Positions 41,230 to 49,926 of a stretch of 64,000 bases of DNA are shown here, piece by piece. This DNA is from Candidatus Ideonella esbjergensis. GTDB taxonomy: Bacteria > Pseudomonadota > Gammaproteobacteria > Burkholderiales > Burkholderiaceae_C. Positions within the stretch are counted from its first letter, which is position 1. Each line of letters starts with the position of its first letter. The DNA lies in the NCBI GenBank assembly GCA_016710065.1, contig JADJLP010000004.1, forward strand, positions 1 to 64,000. Direction: 5' to 3'. A model generated the notes under the pieces. That model was not told the DNA's origin, searched no databases, and saw nothing but the letters and a program-made list of their open reading frames with translations. The position numbers and the translations under genes were made by a program.

Positions 41230-42507
41230 ATGAATCTCAAGACCAAATGTTTGAACCTGGCAACAGGTTTCGTGGTGCTGGTGAGCACGCTGATGACTCA
41301 CACCTCGGCCTCGGCAGTGCCCGCTTTCGCGCGCCAGACTGGCAAGGCCTGCACTTCATGCCATTTCCAGCACTACCCGGCCCTGAACGAGTTCGGGGCC
41401 GAGTTCAAGGCCAGTGGCTATGTGGACATCAAGAACAAGCCCCTGGCCGGCAAGGACTTGTCGCTGGCCGATTCCTTGTATGCCGGCGTGTTCACCAAGT
41501 TGCGCTATCAGAAGAGCAATGGCGTTGAGAACACCGGCGAAAAGAGCACCCACAGCGGCGAGCTGCAGTTCCCTGACGAGTTCGCGCTGCTGCTGGGTGG
41601 GCGTGTCGGCAAGAACATCGGGTTCCTGATCGAGGGGCAACTGATCGACGGCGAGGCGCCCATGCTGGCCGGCTTCAAGATGCCCATGATCTGGGAGGTG
41701 CGCGACACGATGAAGGCCGGGGTCGTGCCCTACACCACCGACGGGCTCGGCGCATCGTATGGGTTTGAGCTGCTCAACACCGGTGCGGTTCGCAATGTTC
41801 GCGTCAGCGAGCATCGCTCGGAAACCTCCGCCCAGCAGTACATCTTCTTTGGCGGCACTGGCCCTGGTGGCGACACAGCCGGGGCTTCCACGGGCCTGGC
41901 GTTCGTGCTGCACGATTCCCTGTACCACGTGGTGGTGAATCCCAACACCCCCAATCATTTGCCCGGTGGCGGCAACAACCTGGGTGGCTTGGACTCTCTG
42001 TACATGCGGGCCGTGGTCACCCCCACAGTGAACGGCTGGGCCCTGGCAGCCGGTGTCCAGTCCTGGTCTGGCAGCAATGCGCGTTATGGCGATGGCAGCA
42101 CCAGCGTGGCCACCAAGGGGTGGGCGTTGGATGCCCAGGCCCAGGGCGTGTTCCAGTCCATGCCGCTGGGTGTGTATTTGGCGCACGCCTCGGCCCCGGC
42201 GAGCAGCGCGGGTTCCGCACCCAATCTGTTCAATGCCAAGGCCAAGGCCCGCACGGCCACCACCCTGACTGCCGAACTGGGTGTGCTGCCGCAGACCGCC
42301 ACGGTGATGCTGTCGTATCGCAAGGCCGACAACGCAGGAACCCAGGACAACGCCTGGTCGATCGGTGGCACCTACCACATCTACCAGAACGTCGGTCTGC
42401 AACTGGTGCACAGCCAGCGTTCGGCAGCTGGGTACGGGCCTACGGTGGTTGACGGTGGTGCCAAGGGCAAGTCCATGACCACCCTGATGCTCTCCGCCGG
42501 GTTCTGA
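41230..42507 (+). CDS. Cyc2-like outer-membrane fused monoheme cytochrome c-porin
   Basis: 425 residues. Signal peptide 1-29 (ASA-VPAF). The mature N-terminus reads FARQTG-x2-CTSCH (haem site 41-45) followed by P-x-LNEFG-x2-FK-x-SGY, the pattern of Cyc2-type proteins, in which one haem domain is fused to an outer-membrane beta-barrel. The remaining ~360 residues alternate like a porin and end in an aromatic, LMLSAGF. In iron oxidisers Cyc2 passes electrons from Fe(II) across the outer membrane; that role here is inferred. AAGGAG lies before ATG 41230. It is the first gene of an operon with two diheme cytochromes, the next starting 1 base after the stop. Confidence 0.82.
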   Translation: MNLKTKCLNLATGFVVLVSTLMTHTSASAVPAFARQTGKACTSCHFQHYPALNEFGAEFKASGYVDIKNKPLAGKDLSLADSLYAGVFTKLRYQKSNGVENTGEKSTHSGELQFPDEFALLLGGRVGKNIGFLIEGQLIDGEAPMLAGFKMPMIWEVRDTMKAGVVPYTTDGLGASYGFELLNTGAVRNVRVSEHRSETSAQQYIFFGGTGPGGDTAGASTGLAFVLHDSLYHVVVNPNTPNHLPGGGNNLGGLDSLYMRAVVTPTVNGWALAAGVQSWSGSNARYGDGSTSVATKGWALDAQAQGVFQSMPLGVYLAHASAPASSAGSAPNLFNAKAKARTATTLTAELGVLPQTATVMLSYRKADNAGTQDNAWSIGGTYHIYQNVGLQLVHSQRSAAGYGPTVVDGGAKGKSMTTLMLSAGF

Positions 42508-42508
42508 C

Positions 42509-43126
42509 ATGGGCCACGTGCTTGGGTTGGCGCGCCTGATTCGGTGGTGTGCCGTGCCACTCGGATTTGTGGCGGCAATGCCTGCTGCCGTCGGCTCGCC
42601 ACCACCACAGGTGGCCATCTGTGCGGCCTGTCATGCGCCCGATGGCAACAGCGTGGTGCCAGACAATCCCAAGCTGGCCGGGTTGGATGCGGACTACCTG
42701 GAGCGCCAGCTCAAGCACTTCAAGAGTGGTGACCGCAAGAGCCCCATCATGAGTGGCATGGTGGCGGCCCTCAGTGCGGAAGACATGCGCAACTTGGCCG
42801 AGTATTTCGCGAGCCAGACGGCCAAGCCAGGCGTCGGTTTCGAGGCGTCCGAGTTGGCCAAGGGCAAGCTCATCTTTGATGAAGGGCTGGTTGCTGCGGC
42901 CGTACCTGCCTGCTCGGGCTGCCATGGCAGCGACGGGGTTGGCGACGGCAAATATCCGCGACTGGCCGGCCAACATGCGAGCTATGTCGAGAAGCAGCTT
43001 TTGGCATTCAAGAGCGGTGAGCGCGCCAATGACCTGAAAGGGGCGATGAGCGCGGTGGCCAAGCGCCTGTCAGAGGCCGACATTCGTGCGGCGGCCCACT
43101 ACGTTGCCAGCATGAAAGAGGAGTGA
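42509..43126 (+). CDS. Diheme cytochrome c4-type periplasmic protein
   Basis: 205 residues with signal peptide (about 1-29). Two class-I cytochrome domains with haem sites CAACH (38-42) and CSGCH (135-139), each followed by the c4-type PKLAG/PRLAGQ-x-x-YLE/YVE-x-QL block and a distal Met (SPIMSGMV; KGAMSAVA). It probably shuttles electrons in the periplasm between the cytochrome-porin and inner-membrane partners. The gene starts 1 base after the porin's stop and overlaps the next, so the three are translationally coupled. Confidence 0.92.
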   Translation: MGHVLGLARLIRWCAVPLGFVAAMPAAVGSPPPQVAICAACHAPDGNSVVPDNPKLAGLDADYLERQLKHFKSGDRKSPIMSGMVAALSAEDMRNLAEYFASQTAKPGVGFEASELAKGKLIFDEGLVAAAVPACSGCHGSDGVGDGKYPRLAGQHASYVEKQLLAFKSGERANDLKGAMSAVAKRLSEADIRAAAHYVASMKEE

Positions 43127-43131
43127 GGCAG

Positions 43132-43845
43132 ATGCTCAAGATCGTCGGGGCCGTGCTGTGCATGGTCATGCTTCTGGGTGTACGGCCCGCCCTTGCTGAC
43201 AGCGTGGATGGGCAGACAACGAACCAGCGGGGTTATGGCAGCAAGGGCTATGTCTGGAACGGCATGACGCCTGAGCAGGTGCAGGTCATGCAACTCAGCG
43301 GCGATGCGGCGCGGGGCAAGCAGACCTATCGGCATTGCCAGGGATGCCACAAGGCGGATGGTGTCGGCCGCACCGATGGCATCTATCCCAGGCTGACCGG
43401 CCAACACGCGGTGGTGCTGATCAAGCAGATTACCGACACCCGTGCGGGCATACGGCGCAATCCCAAGATGCAGCCGTTCGCCAACGAGCATGCGGTCAGC
43501 CTGCAGGACATCGCCGACATCGCGACCTATCTGGCGCAGGCCCAGTCGTCGGTCGCCAACGGCAAGGGCGACCCAACCCTGGTTCAGGCTGGGGCCGGCT
43601 TGTATGACAAGCTCGCCTGCGCCGACTGCCATGGCGCCCAGGGTCAGGGCGATGAGCGCAAGATCTACCCGGTTGTGGCCGCGCAACACAACGCCTATTT
43701 GCTCAACGAGATGATGCACATCCAGGCGGGTGAGCGTGGCAACGCACACCCGGACATGGTCAAGTCCATCAAGGGCCTGCCGGTCACCGATCTGAAGGCG
43801 CTGGCCAGCTATCTGTCCAACTTGCCGGACTACCGAGCCCGATAG
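43132..43845 (+). CDS. Diheme cytochrome c, c4-like
   Basis: 237 residues with signal peptide (about 1-22, ending ALAD). Haem sites CQGCH (69-73) and CADCH (163-167), with the PRLTGQHAVVLIKQI and PVVAAQHNAYLLNEM motifs of c4-type domains. A unique N-terminal extension (about 24-60, GYGSKGYVWNGMTPEQ) is not part of the cytochrome fold. ATG 43132 with GAGG upstream is preferred; GTG 43123 overlaps the previous stop. It is the third gene of the rightward cytochrome operon and is convergent with the NapC-type gene. Confidence 0.9.
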   Translation: MLKIVGAVLCMVMLLGVRPALADSVDGQTTNQRGYGSKGYVWNGMTPEQVQVMQLSGDAARGKQTYRHCQGCHKADGVGRTDGIYPRLTGQHAVVLIKQITDTRAGIRRNPKMQPFANEHAVSLQDIADIATYLAQAQSSVANGKGDPTLVQAGAGLYDKLACADCHGAQGQGDERKIYPVVAAQHNAYLLNEMMHIQAGERGNAHPDMVKSIKGLPVTDLKALASYLSNLPDYRAR

Positions 43846-43904
43846 GTCCCTCAGGGCATCGTCCTGGGGGCGAGCGGCCCAACCAGGGCTGCACCGGGTC
43901 TGGC

Positions 43905-44459
43905 TCAGTCGTCGTGGGCGGCAGCAGGTTTGCGATGCGCAATGCCCTTGTGGCACTCGATGCAAGTCTTGTGCTCGGCGGCAGCCGTTTCCATCTTTTC
44001 GCGGGCTCGGTCGGACTGCTTGTGGAAGTCCATGCTGTCGAAGCTGTGGCAGTTGCGGCACTCGCGAGAGTCGTTGGCCAGCATGCCTTGCCACACCCGC
44101 TCGGCCAGCACCGGGCGGCGAGCCTCGAACTTCTCGGGGGTGTCTATGGTGCCGACGAGCTTGTGATAGATCTCGCCCGAGGCCTGAACCTTGCGAGCCA
44201 TCTTGTGCATCCAGTCTTTGGGGACGTGGCAGTCCGGGCAGGTTGCCCGGACCCCCGAGGCATTCTTGTAGTGCACGCTTTGTTTGTATTCGGCGTAAAC
44301 CGTCCCCATCTCGTGACAGGAGGTGCAGAACTCCAGCGTGTTGGTGCGGTCCATGGCGGTGTTGAAGCCGCCCCAGAAGAGGACACCAGCAAAGGCCCCC
44401 AACAGCGCGGTGGATCCGAAGGCAACCGGTCGGCGGAGCCAGGCGAGGAGTTTCTTCAT
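43905..44459 (-). CDS. NapC/NirT-family tetraheme quinol-linked cytochrome c
   Basis: 184 residues. One N-terminal membrane anchor (14-36), then four CXXCH sites at 45-49 (CTSCH), 74-78 (CPDCH), 134-138 (CRNCH) and 166-170 (CIECH), the usual spacing for NapC/NirT/CymA. These proteins exchange electrons between the quinone pool and periplasmic cytochromes. With the outer-membrane cytochrome-porin next door, it is the likely inner-membrane end of the conduit. It follows the diheme gene at 44504 on the same strand by 44 bases. Confidence 0.93.
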   Translation of the reverse strand: MKKLLAWLRRPVAFGSTALLGAFAGVLFWGGFNTAMDRTNTLEFCTSCHEMGTVYAEYKQSVHYKNASGVRATCPDCHVPKDWMHKMARKVQASGEIYHKLVGTIDTPEKFEARRPVLAERVWQGMLANDSRECRNCHSFDSMDFHKQSDRAREKMETAAAEHKTCIECHKGIAHRKPAAAHDD

Positions 44460-44503
44460 GGGGAGGCTGTCTGGGGCGATGGCAGGAGCTTGTGGCCGGT
44501 GAA

Positions 44504-45208
44504 TTACTGCTTGGGCAGGCTGGTCATGTAGGTGGCGATGTCGGCAGCCACCTGGGTGTCGAGCATGCGCAGCGCCGGCATGCCTTCGCCGGGCTGGCCG
44601 TTGAGAATCTTGTGGATCATCTCGGCACCGTTGTCAGCCACCGAGCCCAGGGCCGGGCCGTCCTTGACCTTCTTGCCGTCCAGGCCGTGGCAGCCGGCGC
44701 AGATGGTGTTGAAGTAGCCCTCGCCCTTGGCGGCGTTGCCCTTGGCCTTGTTGCTGCCGTCCACGTACTTGGCCACATCGATCTGACCCTTGCTGATGAA
44801 CAGCGACAGGTCTGTCATGTCCTTGGCCGAGAGCTGCTTGTCGGTATAGCCGTGCGTGGCGTCCTTCATGATGGCGACAATGGCGGCCGGATCCTTGCCT
44901 GCAGCGCCGCGCACGCCGACGATGCCGGTGGCGTGGCCACCCTTGCCATAGGCGCCGTCCTTGCCGCGGTAGTCCCAGCCATGACACTCCTTGCAGCGCC
45001 ATGAGGCGTCCTTGACGTACTTGCCGCCCTTGGGGTAGGCCGCATGGTCGGTGTCGGGCTTGGCAGTCTTGTTCTCGCCAAAGTATTTGTCGTAGAGCCG
45101 GCCGCCGCGGGCCATGGCCGATTCGGTTTCGGCGGCTTGCGCAGGCAATGAACCGGCCAGGCCCAGCAGGGCGGCGAGGGCGGCCGAGGCCAGGGTGTGG
45201 GTTTTCAT
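44504..45208 (-). CDS. Diheme periplasmic cytochrome c
   Basis: 234 residues with signal peptide (1-26, ending AQAAE). Haem sites CKECH (72-76) and CAGCH (170-174). The first domain is unusual, with WRCKECHGWDYRGKDGAYGKGGHATGI. The second is an ordinary class-I cytochrome with the distal-Met region GEGMPALRML. It is the first gene of a leftward pair with the NapC-type gene and likely its periplasmic partner. ATG 45208 is preferred for the signal peptide. A CCAAGG-N15-CCTTGG repeat lies upstream (45275-45301). Confidence 0.9.
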   Translation of the reverse strand: MKTHTLASAALAALLGLAGSLPAQAAETESAMARGGRLYDKYFGENKTAKPDTDHAAYPKGGKYVKDASWRCKECHGWDYRGKDGAYGKGGHATGIVGVRGAAGKDPAAIVAIMKDATHGYTDKQLSAKDMTDLSLFISKGQIDVAKYVDGSNKAKGNAAKGEGYFNTICAGCHGLDGKKVKDGPALGSVADNGAEMIHKILNGQPGEGMPALRMLDTQVAADIATYMTSLPKQ

Positions 45209-45342
45209 GGTGTGTCCTTTGGGGTTTGGGGTTGTGGCGCCATTCTGTTCGCGCCTCAAATCTGCGCAACGGTCCCAAGGCCGGTGCACATCAGACCTTG
45301 GTCGGATGAGCACGGCGTGGCGCACTGCTACGATTCCTCATC

Positions 45343-46758
45343 ATGGAACCCCCCGCCCCGCCCACGGGTGCTCTTGCAGGTGTCGCCCTGCCGTCTTACG
45401 AGAGGGTCAGCTTCTCACGCCAGTTTCTGGTGGTCTGCACGGTGCTGCTGGCCGGCGGCATGCTGGTGATCGGCTACTGGATCGCCTTGGAAATCGAGCG
45501 CAGTGCGGTGCGGCGCGCTGCAGCGGTGGCTGCGGTCTATGTGGAAAGCATCCTGGTCACCGAACTGCAGGCGCTGCAGGCGGGTGACGCCCGGGCACAG
45601 CAGGCCCTGAACCGCATCTTCAACGAGGGACCGCTGGCCCGCAAGGTTGTGCGCTTCAAGCTGTGGGATTCCGCAGGCCGGGTGATCTACTCCAACGACG
45701 CCTCGCAAATCGGACAGCAGGTGCCGGTGGCGGGCCCGCTGGCGGCGGCCTTTGCGGGGGAGATGCAGGCCCACATGTCATCGCTGACAGAACACGAGCA
45801 TCTGGCCGAGCGGGTGCGCTGGCACCGCTTGTTGGAGGTTTATGTGCCTGTACGCGCCCATGCCTCGGCGCCCGTCACGGTGGTGGCCGAGTTCTACCAT
45901 TCAACGCACAACATCGATGCCGACATCCGTGCAGCGCAGTGGCGCAGTTGGGCCCTGGTGGCGGTGGCCACGCTGGCTATATTTGCTGCGCTCTATCTGC
46001 AGGTGCGCCGAGCCAACAGCACCATAGACCAGCAGCGTCATGACTTGCGGCGCCAGCTGCGCCAGTTGCGCCTGAGCTTTGCCGAGAATGAGCGCATGCG
46101 CCGGCAATTGCGCGAGGCCGGCGCTGCCACCACCGCGCTCAACGAGGAGTTTCTGCACCGCGTGGCCGCCGATCTGCACGACGCGCCTGCGCAGACGCTG
46201 GCCTTCGCGTTGATGCGCATTGACGAACTGGTCACCGCCTCGCCCGACAGTGCAGAGTTGCGCGACATACGCGATGCGCTGGGTTCATCGCTGAAGGACC
46301 TGCGCAACATCGCCTCGGGTCTGGGCATGCCCGGTATCGAGAGCCTGAGCTTGGTGGCCACAGCGCGGCGCGCGCTGCGCGAGTTTGAGCGCCACAGCGG
46401 TGCCGTGGTGCAGGCCGACATCGACGACGCTGCCGTGGATGCGGCCTTGGCCACCCGCATCACGGTGTACAGACTGCTGCAGGAGTCTTTGACCAACAGC
46501 CACAAGCACGCGCATGGCGAAGTGCCACATTGCAGCGTGCGCGTCGATGGGGCATGGGTGCAGGTCGAGGTGTCCGATGCCGGAGGCGGGTTCGATCCCC
46601 AGCTGGCACGGCGCTCGGGCCGCCTGGGGCTGATCTTCATGGAGGAGCGGGTGCGGCTGCTGGGGGGGAGCTTCTCGCTCGTGACGGCTCCGGGGCGCGG
46701 CACCACCATCAGTGCGCGCCTGCCTCTGCAACTACAGGATTCCCACCATGGCATCTGA
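45343..46758 (+). CDS. Membrane histidine kinase with periplasmic sensor domain (HisKA_3)
   Basis: 471 residues. Membrane helices at about 27-49 and 202-220 enclose a ~150-residue periplasmic sensor with no recognised haem or PAS signature (it contains VRFKLWDSAGRVIYSND). A coiled coil (225-265), HisKA_3 with phospho-acceptor His279 in AADLHDAPAQ, and HATPase_c with DAGGGFD and RLGLIFMEERV follow. Divergent from the cytochrome genes and overlapping the regulator gene, it is the evident sensor for this electron-transfer island; the stimulus is unknown. Confidence 0.9.
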   Translation: MEPPAPPTGALAGVALPSYERVSFSRQFLVVCTVLLAGGMLVIGYWIALEIERSAVRRAAAVAAVYVESILVTELQALQAGDARAQQALNRIFNEGPLARKVVRFKLWDSAGRVIYSNDASQIGQQVPVAGPLAAAFAGEMQAHMSSLTEHEHLAERVRWHRLLEVYVPVRAHASAPVTVVAEFYHSTHNIDADIRAAQWRSWALVAVATLAIFAALYLQVRRANSTIDQQRHDLRRQLRQLRLSFAENERMRRQLREAGAATTALNEEFLHRVAADLHDAPAQTLAFALMRIDELVTASPDSAELRDIRDALGSSLKDLRNIASGLGMPGIESLSLVATARRALREFERHSGAVVQADIDDAAVDAALATRITVYRLLQESLTNSHKHAHGEVPHCSVRVDGAWVQVEVSDAGGGFDPQLARRSGRLGLIFMEERVRLLGGSFSLVTAPGRGTTISARLPLQLQDSHHGI

Positions 46759-47413
46759 ACGCATACGTGTACTGATTGCCGACGACCATCCCCTGTTCCG
46801 GGAGGGGGTGGCCAGCTCCTTGGCCAGCGCTGCCGACTTCGAGGTCGTCGCTCAAGCCACCAACGGTGCCGAGGCGGTGGCGCTGGCTCAGCAGTTGTCG
46901 CCGGATCTGGCGCTGTTGGATGTCAGCATGCCGGTGATGGATGGCATCGAGGCAGCAGCCCGCATGTCGGCCCACAGACCCGAGTTGCGCATCATGATGC
47001 TGACAGTCTCGGAAACCCCGGAGAGCCTGCTGGCTGCCCTCAAGGCGGGTGCGCATGGCTATGTGCTCAAAGGGGTGTCGGCCAGCGAATTGCGCGGCAT
47101 TGCGCGCAGCGTGGCCGCCGGGGAGGCCTATGTCACGCCCAGCCTGGCAGCCGAGATGCTGACCGAGTTCTCGCGCCCACCCGTCCCCGACCATTTCTCT
47201 ACCCTCACGGCCCGCGAGACCGACGTGCTGGACTTGCTCAGCCGGGGTTTGAGCAACCGCGAGATCGGCGAGGCCTTGACCCTGGCCGAGAAGACCGTCA
47301 AGCATCACATGACTGTGATTTTGCAGAAGCTGCAGGTGCGTTCGCGCACCGAGGCGGCGCTGTTGGCCGTGCAGCGCGGCTTGCCGATGCGAGTGGAGCC
47401 GCCGGCGGTGTGA
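46748..47413 (+). CDS. NarL/LuxR-family response regulator
   Basis: 221 residues. Receiver domain with DD12-13, phospho-acceptor Asp58 (LALLDVSMPVMDG) and Lys in VLKGVS. C-terminal LuxR-type HTH (LTARETDVLDLLSRGLSNREIGEALTLAEKTVKHHMTVILQKLQV). Its ATG lies inside the last codons of the kinase gene (11-base overlap), so the pair is translationally coupled. It is expected to control the adjacent cytochrome operons, perhaps through the GAAACA-N6-TGTTTC site. Confidence 0.92.
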   Translation: MASERIRVLIADDHPLFREGVASSLASAADFEVVAQATNGAEAVALAQQLSPDLALLDVSMPVMDGIEAAARMSAHRPELRIMMLTVSETPESLLAALKAGAHGYVLKGVSASELRGIARSVAAGEAYVTPSLAAEMLTEFSRPPVPDHFSTLTARETDVLDLLSRGLSNREIGEALTLAEKTVKHHMTVILQKLQVRSRTEAALLAVQRGLPMRVEPPAV

Positions 47414-47414
47414 A

Positions 47415-48614
47415 TCAACGCGCTGCCTGCGCCAGCCAGTCGGCCAGAACCTCCTGTGTGTGCTCGCCCAGCAAGGGCGGTGCCTGGCGATAGCCCACCG
47501 GCGTGCCTGACAGGCGTATGGGGTTGGCCACCAGGGGTACGTTGCCCAAGCGCGGGTGAGGCGCCTCCACGCGCAGGCCACGCGCTTGCACCTGCGGGTC
47601 GGCAAACACCTGGTCGAGCCGATTGATGGGGCCACAGGGTACGCTGACCCCTTCGAGCAGCGCGATCCACTCGGCCGTGGTCTTCATCACCGTGGCCTGG
47701 CGCAGCAAGGGGATGAGCACGCTGCGATTCGCCACCCGCGCCGGGTTGGTGGCAAAGCGTTCGTCCGCCGCCCACTGGCCATGGCCGGCAGCGGCGCAGA
47801 ACCTGGCGAACTGGCCATCGTTGCCGATGGCCAGGATCATGTCGCCGTCGGCCGTGGGAAAGTCCTGGTAGGGCACGATGGTGGGGTGGGCGTTGCCCAT
47901 GCGGCGCGGGGCCACGCCGGTGGTGAGGTAGCTTGCGGCCTGGTTGGCCAGCGTGGCCACCTGCACGTCGAGCAAGGCCAGGTCGATGGTCTGGCCTTCG
48001 CCCGTGGCGTGGCGGTGGTTCAGCGCGGCCAGGATGGCGATACTGGCGTACAGCCCGGTCATCACGTCCACCAGGGCCACGCCCACTTTCTGCGGGCCGG
48101 CGCCGTCCTCGCCCTCGGGCCGGCCGGTGAGACTCATCAGCCCGCCCATGCCCTGGATGAGGAAGTCGTAGCCCGCGCGCGCCGAGTAGGGGCCGGTCTG
48201 GCCAAAGCCGGTGATGGAGCAATAGATCAGCCGCGGGTTCAGCGCACGCAGCGCGTTGGCGTCCAGCCCGTAGGCCTGGAGTCCGCCGACCTTGAAGTTT
48301 TCCAGCACCACGTCGGCTTTCTGCGCCAGTTCGCGGAGCAGGGCCTGGCCCTCGGCGGTGGCCATGTCGACGGTGATGGAGCGCTTGTTGCGGTTGGCGC
48401 ACTGGAAGTAGGCCGCCTGGTCGCTGGGCCGGCCGTCGGCCTGCTTCACCCAGGGCGGGCCCCAGCGCCGCGTGTCATCGCCCTCGCCGGGCCGCTCCAC
48501 CTTGACCACGTCGGCGCCCAGGTCGCCCAGCATCTGGCTGGCCCACGGGCCGGCCAGCACACGGGACAGATCCAGCACCTTGATGCCTTCAAGTGCGCCG
48601 GGTGTGGTGGCCAT
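47415..48614 (-). CDS. CaiB/BaiF family III CoA-transferase, probable succinyl-CoA:glutarate CoA-transferase
   Basis: 399 residues. Family III fold with GIKVLDLSRVLAGPWASQMLGDLGADVVKVERP at the N-terminus, NRNKRSITVD, and the catalytic-Asp region KVGVALVDVMTGLYAS near 165-180. Immediately upstream on the same strand (2-base gap) is glutaryl-CoA dehydrogenase, and then a divergent LysR regulator. This trio is the common glutarate-catabolism module, so activation of glutarate to glutaryl-CoA is the most likely reaction; specificity is inferred from context. Confidence 0.88.
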   Translation of the reverse strand: MATTPGALEGIKVLDLSRVLAGPWASQMLGDLGADVVKVERPGEGDDTRRWGPPWVKQADGRPSDQAAYFQCANRNKRSITVDMATAEGQALLRELAQKADVVLENFKVGGLQAYGLDANALRALNPRLIYCSITGFGQTGPYSARAGYDFLIQGMGGLMSLTGRPEGEDGAGPQKVGVALVDVMTGLYASIAILAALNHRHATGEGQTIDLALLDVQVATLANQAASYLTTGVAPRRMGNAHPTIVPYQDFPTADGDMILAIGNDGQFARFCAAAGHGQWAADERFATNPARVANRSVLIPLLRQATVMKTTAEWIALLEGVSVPCGPINRLDQVFADPQVQARGLRVEAPHPRLGNVPLVANPIRLSGTPVGYRQAPPLLGEHTQEVLADWLAQAAR

Positions 48615-48616
48615 GG

Positions 48617-49813
48617 TCAGAACGCCGCGATGCCGGTCATCGCGCGGCCCAGGATGAGGGCGTGGATGTCGTGCGTGCCCTCGTAGGTGTTCACCACCTC
48701 CAGGTTCACCAGGTGGCGGGCGATGCCGAATTCATCCGAGATGCCATTGCCGCCCAGCATGTCGCGCGCCACGCGGGCGATGTCCAGCGCCTTGCCGCAG
48801 CTGTTGCGTTTCATGATGGAGGTGATCTCGGGCGTGGCCGTGCCCTCGTCCTTCATGCGGCCCAGGCGCAAACAGCCCTGCAAGCCCAGCGTGATCTCGG
48901 TCTGCATGTCGGCCAGCTTCTTCTGCACCAGCTGGTTGGCGGCCAGCGGTTTGCCGAACTGCTTGCGGTCCAGCGTGTACTGCAGGGCCGTCTGCCAACA
49001 GAACTCTGCCGCGCCCAGCGCGCCCCAGGCGATGCCGTAGCGTGCGCTGTTCAAACAGGTGAAGGGGCCCTTGAGGCCGCGCACTTCGGGGAAGGCGTTT
49101 TCCTCGGGGCAGAAGACCTGTTCCATCACGATCTCGCCGGTGATGCTGGCCCTCAAGCCCACCTTGCCGTGGATGGCCGGCGCGCTGAGGCCCTTCCAGC
49201 CCTTTTCCAGCACGAAGCCGCGGATCTGGCCTTGGTCGTCCTTGGCCCAGACCACAAACACGTCGGCGATGGGGCTGTTGGTGATCCACATCTTGGCGCC
49301 CGTGAGCGCATAGCCGCCGTCCACCTTGCGGGCCCGGGTGACCATGCTGCCGGGGTCGGAGCCGTGGTCGGGCTCGGTAAGACCGAAGCAGCCTATCCAC
49401 TCGCCTGTGGCCAGCTTGGGCAAATACTTGGCGCGGGTGGCCTCGCTGCCGAACTCGTTGATGGGCACCATCACCAGCGACGACTGCACGCTCATCATCG
49501 AGCGGTAGCCCGAATCGACCCGCTCCACCTCGCGCGCCACCAGGCCGTAGCAGACGTAGTTCAGGCCGGCACCGCCGTAGGCCTCGGGGATGGTCGGGCC
49601 GAGCAGGCCCAGTGCACCCATCTCCTGGAAGATCTCCACATCAGTGTGCTGGTTGCGAAAGGCGTTCAGCACGCGCGGCGCCAGCTTGTCCTGGCAATAG
49701 GCGCGGGCGGCGTCGCGCACCGCACGCTCATCTTCGGTCAGCTGGCTGTCGAGCAGCAGCGGGTCGTCCCATTGGAAGCGGGCCTTGGAGGCTTTGGCGG
49801 CGGTGGGGTTCAT
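48617..49813 (-). CDS. gcdH: Glutaryl-CoA dehydrogenase
   Basis: 398 residues. Acyl-CoA dehydrogenase fold. It oxidises and decarboxylates glutaryl-CoA to crotonyl-CoA with FAD in lysine/tryptophan catabolism. Motifs: GCFGLTEPDHGSDPGSM, the FAD-binding QLVQKKLADM region, and the catalytic-base segment NTYEGTHDIHALILGRA at the C-terminus, characteristic of GcdH rather than straight-chain dehydrogenases. It is the first gene of a two-gene operon with the CoA-transferase, divergent from LysR. Confidence 0.95.
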   Translation of the reverse strand: MNPTAAKASKARFQWDDPLLLDSQLTEDERAVRDAARAYCQDKLAPRVLNAFRNQHTDVEIFQEMGALGLLGPTIPEAYGGAGLNYVCYGLVAREVERVDSGYRSMMSVQSSLVMVPINEFGSEATRAKYLPKLATGEWIGCFGLTEPDHGSDPGSMVTRARKVDGGYALTGAKMWITNSPIADVFVVWAKDDQGQIRGFVLEKGWKGLSAPAIHGKVGLRASITGEIVMEQVFCPEENAFPEVRGLKGPFTCLNSARYGIAWGALGAAEFCWQTALQYTLDRKQFGKPLAANQLVQKKLADMQTEITLGLQGCLRLGRMKDEGTATPEITSIMKRNSCGKALDIARVARDMLGGNGISDEFGIARHLVNLEVVNTYEGTHDIHALILGRAMTGIAAF

Positions 49814-49837
49814 GGGGGTGTCTCCGGTGTGAAGTTC

Positions 49838-49913
49838 GATGTTGGAATCTTAGAATCAGTACCGCCCGCGTGGCAAACGAGAATTTCGCACCGATCTGTG
49901 CGATGTTAGAACT
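49838..49913. promoter_or_regulatory. Divergent gcdH/LysR promoter region with GATGTTRGAAYC direct repeats
   Basis: GATGTTGGAATC (49838-49849) and GATGTTAGAACT (49902-49913, final base differing) are direct repeats 64 bases apart. One is near each divergent gene start. They are candidate half-sites for the LysR regulator. Confidence 0.4.
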
Positions 49914-49926
49914 CCGAGAGGTGGCG

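Noticed and set aside
41230..42507. MtrB/MtoB-type porin of a porin-cytochrome complex
   Set aside because: The gene itself carries a haem site at the N-terminus and is about 425 residues, shorter than MtrB types (600-700). No decaheme partner (MtrA/MtoA) is present. A Cyc2-like fusion fits better.
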